The notes below the pieces were generated by a model that was not told where the DNA came from, searched no databases, and saw nothing but the letters and a program-made list of their open reading frames with translations. This document shows positions 47,103-57,469 of a stretch of 64,000 bases of DNA, in pieces. Position 1 is the first letter of the stretch. Every line of letters starts with the position of its first letter. The stretch is taken from NCBI GenBank assembly GCA_013180625.2, contig SNVD02009784.1:310001-374000 (forward strand). Reading direction: 5' to 3'. Made by a program: the position numbers and the translations under genes. The stretch is from Boswellia sacra. Lineage: Eukaryota; Streptophyta; Magnoliopsida; Sapindales; Burseraceae.

Positions 47103-48288
47103 TGATGAACACTTAAATATGTATGCTTAGTAAGAGAGTAATTCATCATATTGCATTAATAGTGTCATTAAATTCCTCAACTTAAGCATGTTTGTAGTCT
47201 TTGCATCTTTGGAATTAAGTTTCTCTTAATTTTGGTTTTGTTACAGGTTCGGTAAAATGGGCATAACTTTCTATTTATAGATCCGAATGGTGCAAATCTT
47301 AATGTTTTGGAAATCTAATTAAATTATCTACAAGATTGCATTTCACAAGAATCATCAAATTCGGGCTCTTAGTAGACCAAACATGGGCTTGAAGTGAACC
47401 CATCTGCAGATTCGGCCCAGCCTGACCATGCCTCAGTATTTTGACCATATCTCTCAGAATACATATCCAAATCATATGAATCAAGATGTTCTAGAAAGCG
47501 GAGAGAAATATCTACGAATTTCATGAAGATATGTAATTAAAATTCACAATAATTCAAGGTCAAAATTGGTGGTCAAAGTCGGTTCACCTAATTACCCCAA
47601 TTGTAAAAGTTGGTGCATCTAATATTTGACAATTATTCCTTTGTAATTTGACAAGTTTGCCCTTGAATGTATCTATAAATAGAGGTGCCTTGTGACCCAT
47701 TAGGGCATCTTGGCCTTGGCTGGATCATCTTGGCCTTTGCTGGGATCTTGTATTGTGTTTCTCTCTTGTGTTTTAATGTTATTAATGAATTTCCTTTTTC
47801 TTGCATTTTGTGTTCTTTCTCTTATAATGTCTTGCTAATTTCTCTCTTGCTAAGGTGAAAGGGTAAAACCCTTGGTATGAGAGTAAGGATTCTCTAACCC
47901 TTGATATGTGCTTAATTATCATAATCTTATGTTGTTTATTTTATATGAGTTACATTTACTTTCTTAATCAATCTTGACACCACTCGTAAAGTGGAGGTCT
48001 TGATCCATTGTAGACAATCCTTGGCACATCAAATGATTGGATCATTTCTAGATGTCGTATGGTTCTTCCTTACCGACATGAATCTAGTTAGGAACCTTGA
48101 TTTGTTATAGACATATGGAGATTGGCACATTGGATGCTTGAACCCATTTACAAGTAGTGGTATAAATATTGGTAACGAAGCAAATATAATTCATATAACT
48201 AAAATGGGTTGTTTATCCTTATTTGATATATCAAGGGCGGATCCCCTAACCTCAGCTTTTATTATTATTGTGTTAATTTCTCTTGTGT
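47103..48288 (+). repeat. 3' LTR of element A, truncated at right end
   Basis: Matches the first ~1,180 bp of the 5' LTR, then stops after TTTCTCTTGTGT and continues into unit c of the TRIM-like array. The last ~200 bp of LTR and the target duplication are lost. Confidence 0.9.
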
Positions 48289-49110
48289 CATTTCTATTCA
48301 GCCCCCACAATGATTTATCTTTCCATGAACTTGTGTGTATATTCTTCGTAATATAAAAGAAAAATATGTAGTTCATTGTTCCATCTTGAATGGTATCAGA
48401 GCCTTTCTAAACTCTAATGCGTTCTTTCGATCCTTTATTTTTTTCCCCCTTTTAACCAAGGTTAATGAAACTATAGAAAGCTCACCAATTGTTATAGAAT
48501 CAACCATGGTTGTCTTATTGCCAAATAATTTTAACCAAAAAGTCATGCCAAATTTTACATACATGTATATATTGGCATACCTCTTTAACAGTTGTTTTTC
48601 ACCATGAATTTCAAAAGAAAATGACAAATGTTTACCAATCTCTCTGAAGTCTAAATGTGTCGTCTTCTAATCACAACAGGTCACAGCCTCAATAAATTTT
48701 CTTCACATCATTCCAAAAAAACTAGGCTTTCGTTTTTCTATATTTCCATGCACAATTACAACAACTATACGTCCCAATAGTTATTATATGAAAGAAAATG
48801 TTTTTCTATTTTTTTGGATATCTAGTTAAAAAGCGTTTCTATTGAGCCCCTACATTTATTTTTCTTTCCATGCACTTGTGTGTACATTCTTTGAAATATA
48901 AATGAAAAATATATACTTCACTGTTCCATCTTAAATGGTATCAGAGCCTTTTAAAACTCTAATGAGTTCTTTTCATCCTTTTTTTGGGTTCTTTTAACCA
49001 GGATTCATGAAAATATAGAAAGCTCACCAACTATCATGGAATCAACTATGGTTGTCTCAATGCCAAATAATTTTAACCAAAAAGTCACGTCAAAATTATA
49101 TATATACATA
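48289..49110 (+). repeat. Tandem TRIM-like array, units c and d
   Basis: Unit markers CTTTCCATG at 48319 and 48864 (545-bp spacing); primer-site motifs TGGTATCAGAGCC at 48391 and 48936. Unit d is truncated after the gag-start-like stretch. Removing element A restores a spacing of about 561 bp between units b and c, showing one continuous array before insertion. Confidence 0.8.
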
Positions 49111-49935
49111 CACTTAATTTACAAAATAAACTTATAATAACATGTATTAGCCTAATCCATTGAATTTTGGCTAATGATAAATCACATTCAAAATATCAAA
49201 CATATTGAAATGAACAAAAGAAAACGAATAAAAAGAACATCATCATCTTCAATGGAAGGGTATACTAATAATGGGTTTGTGTATTTATTCTGTGAGTACA
49301 AATATAAGAAAACATAATTTATAGTGATGTGGCAATGCAAGTTGAGATTAAACAAACCCAACTAGGGATGGCAAAGTCTGGGTGCAGGTGTGGGTTTTAC
49401 ATTTTCGCACTTGAGCCGAATGATGTGGTGCCCTCCCCGCCCCCCGGTTTTCCTAGGATTTTTTTTCATGCATTGTGGGTGTAGTTTTCCTTGGATATGT
49501 AAATTTCCCCCTGCACCCAGATTTTACCCGGAATAAATCCTTAAATTTCCCCAATTTGTGAACATTTTTTTGTCGGGTTGGGTTGAACAAATTTCCTTGG
49601 AATTTTTTCTGGATTAACCAATTTAATGAGGGCTCAAGCTCATTCAAGGTTCTTTAAATTTATTTTGGGCCTTTTAGAAATTATATTTGAATAGATCTTT
49701 GAATTTTTTTGGGCCCTTTTAAAAATTATATTACAAAATGTTTCATGTTTTACAAATGTGATGGGGCTTGGCAGTTTAGTTTTGAGATTTAAAAAATAAT
49801 TAAACATCTTTGTGAAAGGCGTGAGTTGTGAGACAAGAGTTCGGAGTTGATTAGTTAGGTAGTATATTTGGGATTTGAATGTTTAACATTTTAAGTTTTT
49901 TAACACGTGAATAATAATAGTAATATAATACATTA
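49111..49935. other. AT-rich, no gene recognised
   Basis: Contains a short C-rich patch near 49,430. Near 49,370 TAGGGATGGCAAAG followed by alternating G- and C-rich blocks resembles a hAT-family end, but no partner end was found. Confidence 0.5.
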
Positions 49936-52900
49936 TGATGAACAATTAAATATGTATGCTTAATGAGAGCTTAATTCATCATATTGCATTAATAGTGTCA
50001 TTAAATTCCTCAAGGGATAATGTCACAAACCTCTCCTATGTTTTGCCTTAATGTCATAGAGATGGGACTTTTGCATTTTTTTCTAAAAAGAGTCCCTACT
50101 GTCTGAGAAACGCGTCATGGGGACCCCTTCTGTTACATTTGCCATTTAATTTATATAAATAAGTTGAAGTAACAAGGGTATATGAGTCTTTTAGATTGAA
50201 TCAGTCAACATTATATAAATGTAGTCAAAAATACAAAAATTCCAATCGAGCCCGCCCACCACTATCGTCACGCACACCCTACTAGTTGACCCAAAGTTTT
50301 TCCTTCAATCAACTGTTCATCTTCCCGCTTCGCGTGAACTCAGTGTACGTAGGACGAGCTTTCAAGCCAGTTGCAGAGTGAAGTCCGATCCTTGAAGAAG
50401 ATAGCGACACTCTCATGTTTACCTTCGCTGGAATAGAGAATCATGCAAGTGTCAAATCACAAAATATTCCAGTTCATCTGAAACAAGAGAATTACAGCTA
50501 AAAAGAATACAATTAAACATAACAAAACTTAAGATAAATATTATAAAGAAACAAGTCTTTTCAAATCCCAATCCATTCTGGGACTGTTTTATCTTCATCT
50601 TTCTGTGTAAATTCATGTTACAGAAGCCATTACTATTAATCCAAACTTCAAAAAATATGTAACGTTAAAACTTAGCCTGGAAAAGTAGTTTGAAATAGAC
50701 CATCAAACCCACCATAAAATTTATCAGAAAAAACGAAGAAACAATGGTTGTTTTCTCAGAAAGTATGGTTTTTTCTTAGAATCTCAAAAACACAAAGATG
50801 CAGAAACTTTCTAAATTAGTTTCATTTGTTAAAGACAGAGAAATGACAAGAAAAAGACGGCTGACTTGCAGCTACAGCTACAGCCACAACCACTTCTTTT
50901 CGAACACATAGAAATTAAGCATAGAAGCTTCAAACTTTTTCATTTTTCCTATGTCACATCACATGAGCAAGGCAAAATGTGATTATGCTAACACCTTTAA
51001 CTCACCGTTTGAGAAGAGCAAATCTAGAAGAAAATGTGAATATGCTATGATGTGCTGTGCTATGCTGTGCCCTCCAAAGATCGAAACAGGCGAAGAGTGC
51101 GTTGAAAGTACAGATAAACTGAGAATGAGGATCTTTCTTGGCTGATGAATAGGAGAGAAAGTTAGAACAAAAGTGGAAATTCAAAGGCTGGAGATTTGAA
51201 TAATGCAAAAGCTTTCGCGCTAATAATTATAAAAATAATAATAGAAGAGAAGAAAAAGTTGAGCTTTTTGCAGAGAAGTTCATGGGTGGGCTGGATGGAA
51301 TAAGCCTCCAGCGGAAAGCGAAGCTTCCATATTTTTAATTATTATAAAACTTTTCGACTGAATCGGACTTCACACTGCCCGGATTTGTTTTTTCATGTTG
51401 CATTTCGGGGGTAAAATTGTAAATTGATTTATCCTCCCTTGTTTATTATTATATATACATTTTTACTTATTTATAGACAAGGGTATATATGTAATTGAAA
51501 TGTAAATAGATGGAAAGATGATGTCATGTAACGGCAAATGTAACAGAAGGGGTGCCTATGACACGTTTCTTAAGCAGTAGGGACTTTTTTTAGAAAAAAA
51601 TATAAAAGTCTCATCTCTATGACATTAAGGCAAAATATAGGGGAGGTTTGTGACATTATCCCAATTCCTCAACTTAAGCATATTTGTAGTCTTTACATCC
51701 TTCGAATTAACTTTCTCTTAATTTCAGTTTTGATGTAGTTTTGGTAAAATGGACAGAACTTTCTATTTATAGATCCGAATGATGCAAATCGTAATGTTTT
51801 GGAAAGCTGATTCAATTATCTACAAGATTGCATTTCACAAGTATCATCAAATTCGAGCTCTCAGTGGACCAAAACTGGGCTTGAAGTGAACCCATTTACA
51901 GTCTCGGCCTAGTCTGACCAGGCCTCAGTATTTGGACCATATCTCTCAAAATACGTATCCAAATTGTGCAAATCAATATGTTCTAAAGAGCTGAGTGAAA
52001 TATCTACAACTTTCATGAAGACATGTGATTAAAAGGCTTAATATTTTAATGTCAAAATCGGTGGTCAAAGTGGTGCACCTAATGATCCCAATGGTCAAAG
52101 TTAGTTCACCTAACATTTGACAACTATTCCTTTGTAATTTGACAAGTTTGCCCCTGAATGTATCTATAAATAGAGGTGCCTTGTGACCCATTGGGGCATC
52201 TTGGCCTTGGCTGGGATCTTGTATTGTGTTTCTCTCTTGTGTTTTAATGTTATTAATGAATTTCCTTTTTCTTACAATTTGTGTTCTTTCTCTTATAATG
52301 TCTTTCTAATTTCTCTCTTGCTAAGGTGAAAGGGTGAAACCGTTGATATAAGAATAAGGATTCTCTAACCCTTGGTATGTGCTTAATAATCGTAATCTTG
52401 TGTTGTTTATTTTATATGATTTATATTTATTTTCTTAATCAATCTTGACACCACTCGTAAAAGTGGAGGTCTTGATCCATTGTCGATAATCGTTGGTACA
52501 TCAAATGCTTGGATCCTTTCTAGATGTCGTATGGTTCTTCCTTACCGACACGCATCTAGTTAGGAACCTTGATTTGTTGTAGATATATAGTGATTGGCAC
52601 ATTGGATGCTTGAACCCATTTACGAGAAGTGGTATAAATATTGGTAACGAAGCAAATATAACTCATATAACTAAAATGGGTTGTTTATCCTTATTCGAAA
52701 TATCAAGGGCCGATCCCCTAACCTTAGCTTTCATTATTATTGTGTTGATTTCTCTTGTGTTTTAGTTATTCTCATTTATTGTTTACGAACTTGTTCTTTA
52801 CTTATATCTATTGATATTATCTTGTCATCTCTTTGAATCATCATATCGTATTTGCTTAGCTTATAATCTGTAGCGCTAAAATTCCCTTCCTCGTGGATCA

Positions 52901-52971
52901 ACCCTAGTTTCACCGGGTTTATTACTTCAACACTCCTATACTTAGGAGACAATTCTATTTCAGATGTGTCA
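49936..52971 (+). repeat. 5' LTR of element B, interrupted
   Basis: LTR sequence is 49936-50013 plus 51663-52971 (about 1,377 bp without the inserted element and its duplication). Ends CAGATGTGTCA. Confidence 0.95.
50014..51662. mobile_element. 1.65-kb Mutator-like element inserted in LTR, possible Pack-MULE
   Basis: Begins GGGATAATGTCACAAACCTC and ends with its reverse complement; the inverted repeats extend about 130-150 bp (shared CATAGAGATGGGACTTTT, AGTCCCTACTG and CTTCTGTTACATTTGCC). It is flanked by AATTCCTCAA on both sides (50004-50013 and 51663-51672), a 9-10-bp duplication; uninterrupted LTRs have this word once. The interior has no transposase. It holds a GC-richer patch (about 50,240-50,450) and another at 50,940-51,150 that could be captured gene fragments. 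Confidence 0.9.
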
Positions 52972-52977
52972 AGTTTT

Positions 52978-52995
52978 TGGCACCGTTGCCGGAGA
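52978..52995 (+). other. Primer binding site of element B
   Basis: TGGCACCGTTGCCGGAGA, two differences from the site in element A. Confidence 0.85.
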
Positions 52996-53170
52996 AGGTA
53001 AAAATTGGCGTGAAAAATTGTAAGTGTTTTCTTTTATCATCTTAGATCTAAATTTTTTATTTTTTATTTTTTGGTGTGTTCATCTTTTCTTCTCTCTTTC
53101 TTGCATGAAATTTTGGTCACGAACATCTAGTGGTAGACTTGTTAGAAAAACATCATCTTCCTTGGAAAAC

Positions 53171-55507
53171 ATGGCCTTCAATCTAGTGGAAAGGTTCACG
53201 GATGAAGGGGACAACCGTTCCCAACAAAATGATCAAAACCAACGAATAACCCTCAGAGATTACATGAATCCGGTAAGGACTAGTGCACCATCTTGTGTAG
53301 TTTCTCCTCCAGATTCTATCCATTTCAATTTCAAGCCATGTTTTGTTTGACTTCTACCCACCTTTCATGGCCTTGATGTGGAGAACCCATATTCGCACTT
53401 AAAACTCTTTGAAGAGGTATGTAATTCCTACACTGACCCAAATTGTATCATAAACACCATTAGATTAAAGCTTTTTCCTTTTTCTTTAAAAGATAAAGCT
53501 AGAACATGGCTACAAAATTTGAGGTCGAATTCCATCAGTTCATGGGATGAGATGAAACAACAATTTTTGAAAAAATTTTTTCCTACCCAAAGAACAAATT
53601 CTCTTAAAAGACAAATTTCCGATTTCTCTCAAAAACAAGGGGAAACCCTTTACCAATATTGGTATAGGTATAAGGAACTACTTAATACCTGTCTTCACCA
53701 TGGTTTTGAAACTTGGAGAATAGTTGCACATTTCTATGAAGGGTTAACACCTCAAGATAGGCAACTAGTAGAATTAATGTGTAATGGAGAATTTAAAGAA
53801 AAAGACCCTGAGGAAGCACTTGACTACATAGATTCCTTGGCAGAAAAGGCACAAAATTGGGACACTGCTGGCACCTATGAGGTACCAAGCAAGGCCCCAA
53901 CCTCAACATCCAATAGAGGCATTTACAACCTTAGAGAAGACCATGACCTTCAAGCCAAATATGCATCCCTAGCTAGAAAAGTCGAGGCTTTAGAAATGAA
54001 AAAGAATGGTCAATTGAATTCTATTCAAGAAAATGTCTGTAACATTTGTAATGACAATGACCATTCTACTGATGATTGTCCAACTTTGCCTGCCTTTAGG
54101 GAATGTCTCCATGAACAAGCCAATGCTTTGAACACTGTCAAAAGGCCAAATCACAATCCATACTCACAAACCTACAATCCTGATTGGAGAAATCATCCAA
54201 ATTTTAGTTGGAAAAATGACAATCATGCACAATCTTCACAAGTCCCTTTTCAAACACAACAAAAATTTCAAAATTCTCATGATCATGCATATGCTCCTCC
54301 TCCTAGGAATGACCTTGAAAAAACATTGCATTCTTTCATTACAAAGCAAGAGACTTTCAATAGTCAAACTGCTCAAATATTAGCAAATTTGTCAGACACT
54401 CTTGCAAAATTTGCATCTACATTTAGCATCCAAGAGAAAGGAAAATTTCCTTCTCAAACATTGCAAAACCCCAAAGATCAATCTAACTCAAATGCAGGGA
54501 GTTCAAATAACCATTATTTTGACCAAGCCAAGTCAGTCATGACCCTTTGCAATGGTAAGGTTGTTGAAAAACACATTCCTAACCCTTGTGAGAAAGAAGA
54601 AGAATCGATCTCTAAAGGGCAGGAAGAGGTTGCCAAACCAACACCTAGCGAAGAGGAAACCAAATCCTCATTTGTGCCTCCATTTCCTCAAGCATTAGCT
54701 ACACAAAAGAAGCCAACTCACAATTCTGAAATCTTTGAAATTTTCAAACAGGTAAAGGTCAACATTCCTTTGCTTGATGTGATCAAACAGGTACCGTCTT
54801 ATGCAAAATTTTTGAAAGACTTATGCACTGTGAAAAGGAAATTGAATGTGAAAAAGAAGGCCTTTCTAGCTGAGCAAGTAAGTGTTATTCTTCAAAACAA
54901 TAATACAGTGAAATATAAGGATCCAGATTGTCCTACAATTTCATGTGTTATTGGAGACCATAAAATTGAACAAGCTTTACTTGATCTTGGTGCTAGTATG
55001 AATTTGCTTCCATATTCGGTTTTTCAGAAACTCAATCTAGGTGAGTTAAAACCGACTTCTGTGACTCTTTTGCTTGCTGATAGATCGATCAAAGTATCAA
55101 GAGAAGTAGTAGAAGATGTGTTAGTTCAAGTTGATAAATTCATTTGTCCAGTGGATTTTATTGTCTTGGACACACAACCAGTGGAAGTATGTAATTCAAC
55201 TCCTATCATTTTAAGGCGTCCATTTCTAGCTGCCTCTAATGCTTTGATTAATTGCAGGAATAGAGTCATGAAGCTATCATTTGGGAACATGACATTGGAA
55301 CTGAATGTTTTCAATATGTGCAAACAACCACATGAAAAAGAAGATGAAATTGAGGAGGCCAATGTGATTAAAACTATTGTGGAAGACCATATCCAAAAAG
55401 GGAGTTCTTCTGACCCTTTGGAAACTTGTTTAGTGAATTCATTAGAATCAAGTATGGAACTAGAACCTGATCTTTCTGATATGTGTTCTTTACTGGATTG
55501 TGCATAG
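53171..55507 (+). pseudogene. gag-pro: Athila-like Gag-protease with premature stops
   Basis: Starts at ATG 53171 (MAFNLVERFTDEGDNRSQQN), hits TGA at 53348, and continues in the same frame to TAG at 55505. The capsid block (LFPFSLKDKARTWLQNLRSN, FLKKFFPTQRTNSLKRQI) is followed by the zinc knuckle CNICNDNDHSTDDC near 54,035-54,080. Near 54,960-55,020 is the aspartic protease DLGASMNLLPYSVFQKL, with DLGAS as the Athila form of the active site. Element A has a Gln codon (CAG) where this copy has the TAG at 55505, so that stop is a mutation and not a normal gag/pol boundary. Confidence 0.9.
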
Positions 55508-56104
55508 GTGATGGAAAAAGGCTCAAAATCAAGATTCGAAGAATTGGGGCAAATGAATGAAAGCAAGGAAGAGGAAGCTCGCAAGTTAGAATTGAAGCCC
55601 TTACCTGAAGGACTGAAATATGCATATCTTGGGGAGAATCAGACATATCCGATGGTAATTTCTTCATCCCTCAAAAGCGACCAACAAGGTAAGTTGATAC
55701 ACGTACTTAAAAGGCATAAAAATGCAAGCAGGTGGACGTTAAAAGACATAAAAGGCATTAACCCTTTGATTTGTAGACAGAGAATACATTTAGAAGAAAA
55801 TGCCAAAACATCCCAACAACCTCAAAGGAGATTAAATCCCCAGACGAAAGAGGTGATTAGGGCTGAAGTTCTCAAACTACTTGATGTGGGAATTATCTAT
55901 CCTATTTCTGATAGTAAGTGGGTAAGCCCTACACAAGTAGTACCTAAGAAATCTGGCATTACAGTAGTCAAAAATGAAAAGGGTGAATTATTGCCAACTC
56001 GAGTCTCATCTAGTTGGAGGATGTGCATTGATTATAGAAAATTAAATTATGTCACCAGAAAAGACCATTTTTCCTTACCTTTCCCTGACCAAATTCTTGA
56101 AAGA
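55508..56104 (+). pseudogene. pol: Athila-like reverse transcriptase, N-terminal part
   Basis: Continues the gag-protease frame. Contains LLDVGIIYPISDSKWVSPTQ, VPKKSG and SSSWRMCIDYRKLN, the usual entry of gypsy RT. It stops at DQILER where the reversed solo LTR is inserted (AAAGA duplicated at 56100-56104 and 57470-57474). Confidence 0.9.
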
Positions 56105-57469
56105 TGACACATCCAAAAAAGGATTGTCTCCCAAGTATAGGAGTGTCGAAGTAAAAAACCCGGTAAGTCCGGGGTCGATCCACGAGGAAGGAGATTTTAG
56201 CACTACAAATTATAAGGTAAGCAAATATGATATGATTGATTCAAAGAGATGGCAAGATAATATCAATGAATATTAGTAAAGAACAAGTTCATAAACAATG
56301 GATGATAATAACACAAGAGAAATTAACACAATAATAATGAAAGCTAAGGTTAGGGGATCCGCCCTTGATAATTCAAATAAGGATAAACAACTCGTTTTAG
56401 TTATATGAATTATATTTGCTTCGTTACCAATATTTATACCACTTCTTGTAAATGGGGTTCAAGCATCCAATGTGCCAATCATCATATGTCTACAACAAAT
56501 CAAGGTTCCTAACTAGATTCGTGTCGGTAAGAAAGAACCATACATCATCTAGAAAGATCCAAGCATTTGATGTGCCAAGGATTGTCGACAATGGATCAAG
56601 ACCTCCACTTTACGAGTGGTGTCAAGATTGATTAAGAAAATAAATATAAATCATATAAACAACATAAGATTATGATTATTAAGCACATATTAATGGTTAG
56701 AGAATCCTTACTCTCATATCAAGGGTTTCACCCTTTCACCTTAGCAAGAGAGAAATTAGAAAGACATTATAAGAGAAAGAACACAAATTGCAAGAAAAAG
56801 GAAATTCATTAATAACATTAAAACACAAGGGAGAAACACAATACAAGATCCCAGCTAAGGCCAAGATGTCCTAATGGGTCACAAGGCACCTCTATTTATC
56901 GATACATCCAGGGGCAAACTTGTCAAATTACAAGGGCATAATTGTCAAATATTAGTTGTAAATATCTTTGACAATTGGGATCATTAGGCACCGACTTTGA
57001 CCATCAATTTTGACATTGAAATGTTGAGAATTTTAATCACATTTCTTCATGAAAGTTGTAGATATTTCTCTCAGATTTCTAGAACATATTGATTTGCACA
57101 ATTTGGATACGTATTTTGAGAGATACGGTCCAAATACTGAGGCCTGGTCAGACTGGGCTGAGACTGTAGATGGGTTCACTTCAAGCCCAATTTTGGTCTA
57201 TTAAGAGCCCGAATTTGATGATTCTTGTGAAATGCAATCTTGTAGACAATTGAATCAGCTTTCCAAAACATTAAGAATTGCACCATTCTGATCTATAAAT
57301 AGAGAGTTATGGCCATTTTACCAAACCTGTAACAAAACCAAAATTAAGAGGAAGTTAATTCAAACATGCAAAGACTACAAATATGTTTAAGTTGAGGAAT
57401 TTAATGACACTATTAATGCAATATGATGAACTAAGCTCTTATTAAACATACATATTTAAGTGTTCATCA
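56105..57469 (-). mobile_element. Reversed solo LTR of the same Athila-like family inside RT
   Basis: Minus-strand copy of the LTR, TGATGAACAC end at 57469 and TGACACATCC end at 56105, 1,365 bp. Flanked by the perfect 5-bp duplication AAAGA. No internal domain, so it is the product of insertion followed by LTR-LTR recombination. Confidence 0.95.

Larger units (their letters stand above)
41040..48288 (+). mobile_element. Athila-like element A: gag plus captured LOG, no pol
   Basis: A 5' LTR (41040-42429), an Athila-type primer site, one open gag gene (42681-44633), an open plant LOG gene (45113-45763), a repeat-bearing 3' region and a 3' LTR truncated at about 48,288. Protease, reverse transcriptase, RNase H and integrase are missing, compared with element B (49936 onward). 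The LTRs differ at about 23 positions (counted by eye) over ~1.18 kb, roughly 98% identity, so it is the youngest large insertion here. It is inserted in a tandem TRIM-like array. Mobility would require enzymes from a full-length relative. Confidence 0.95.

Noticed and set aside
49370..49620. hAT-like end TAGGGATGGCAAAG with alternating G/C-rich blocks
   Set aside because: No inverted partner or target duplication could be found.
55505..55507. In-frame TAG between protease and RT as a programmed read-through stop
   Set aside because: The related element A has CAG at the same place, so the TAG is a point mutation in element B.
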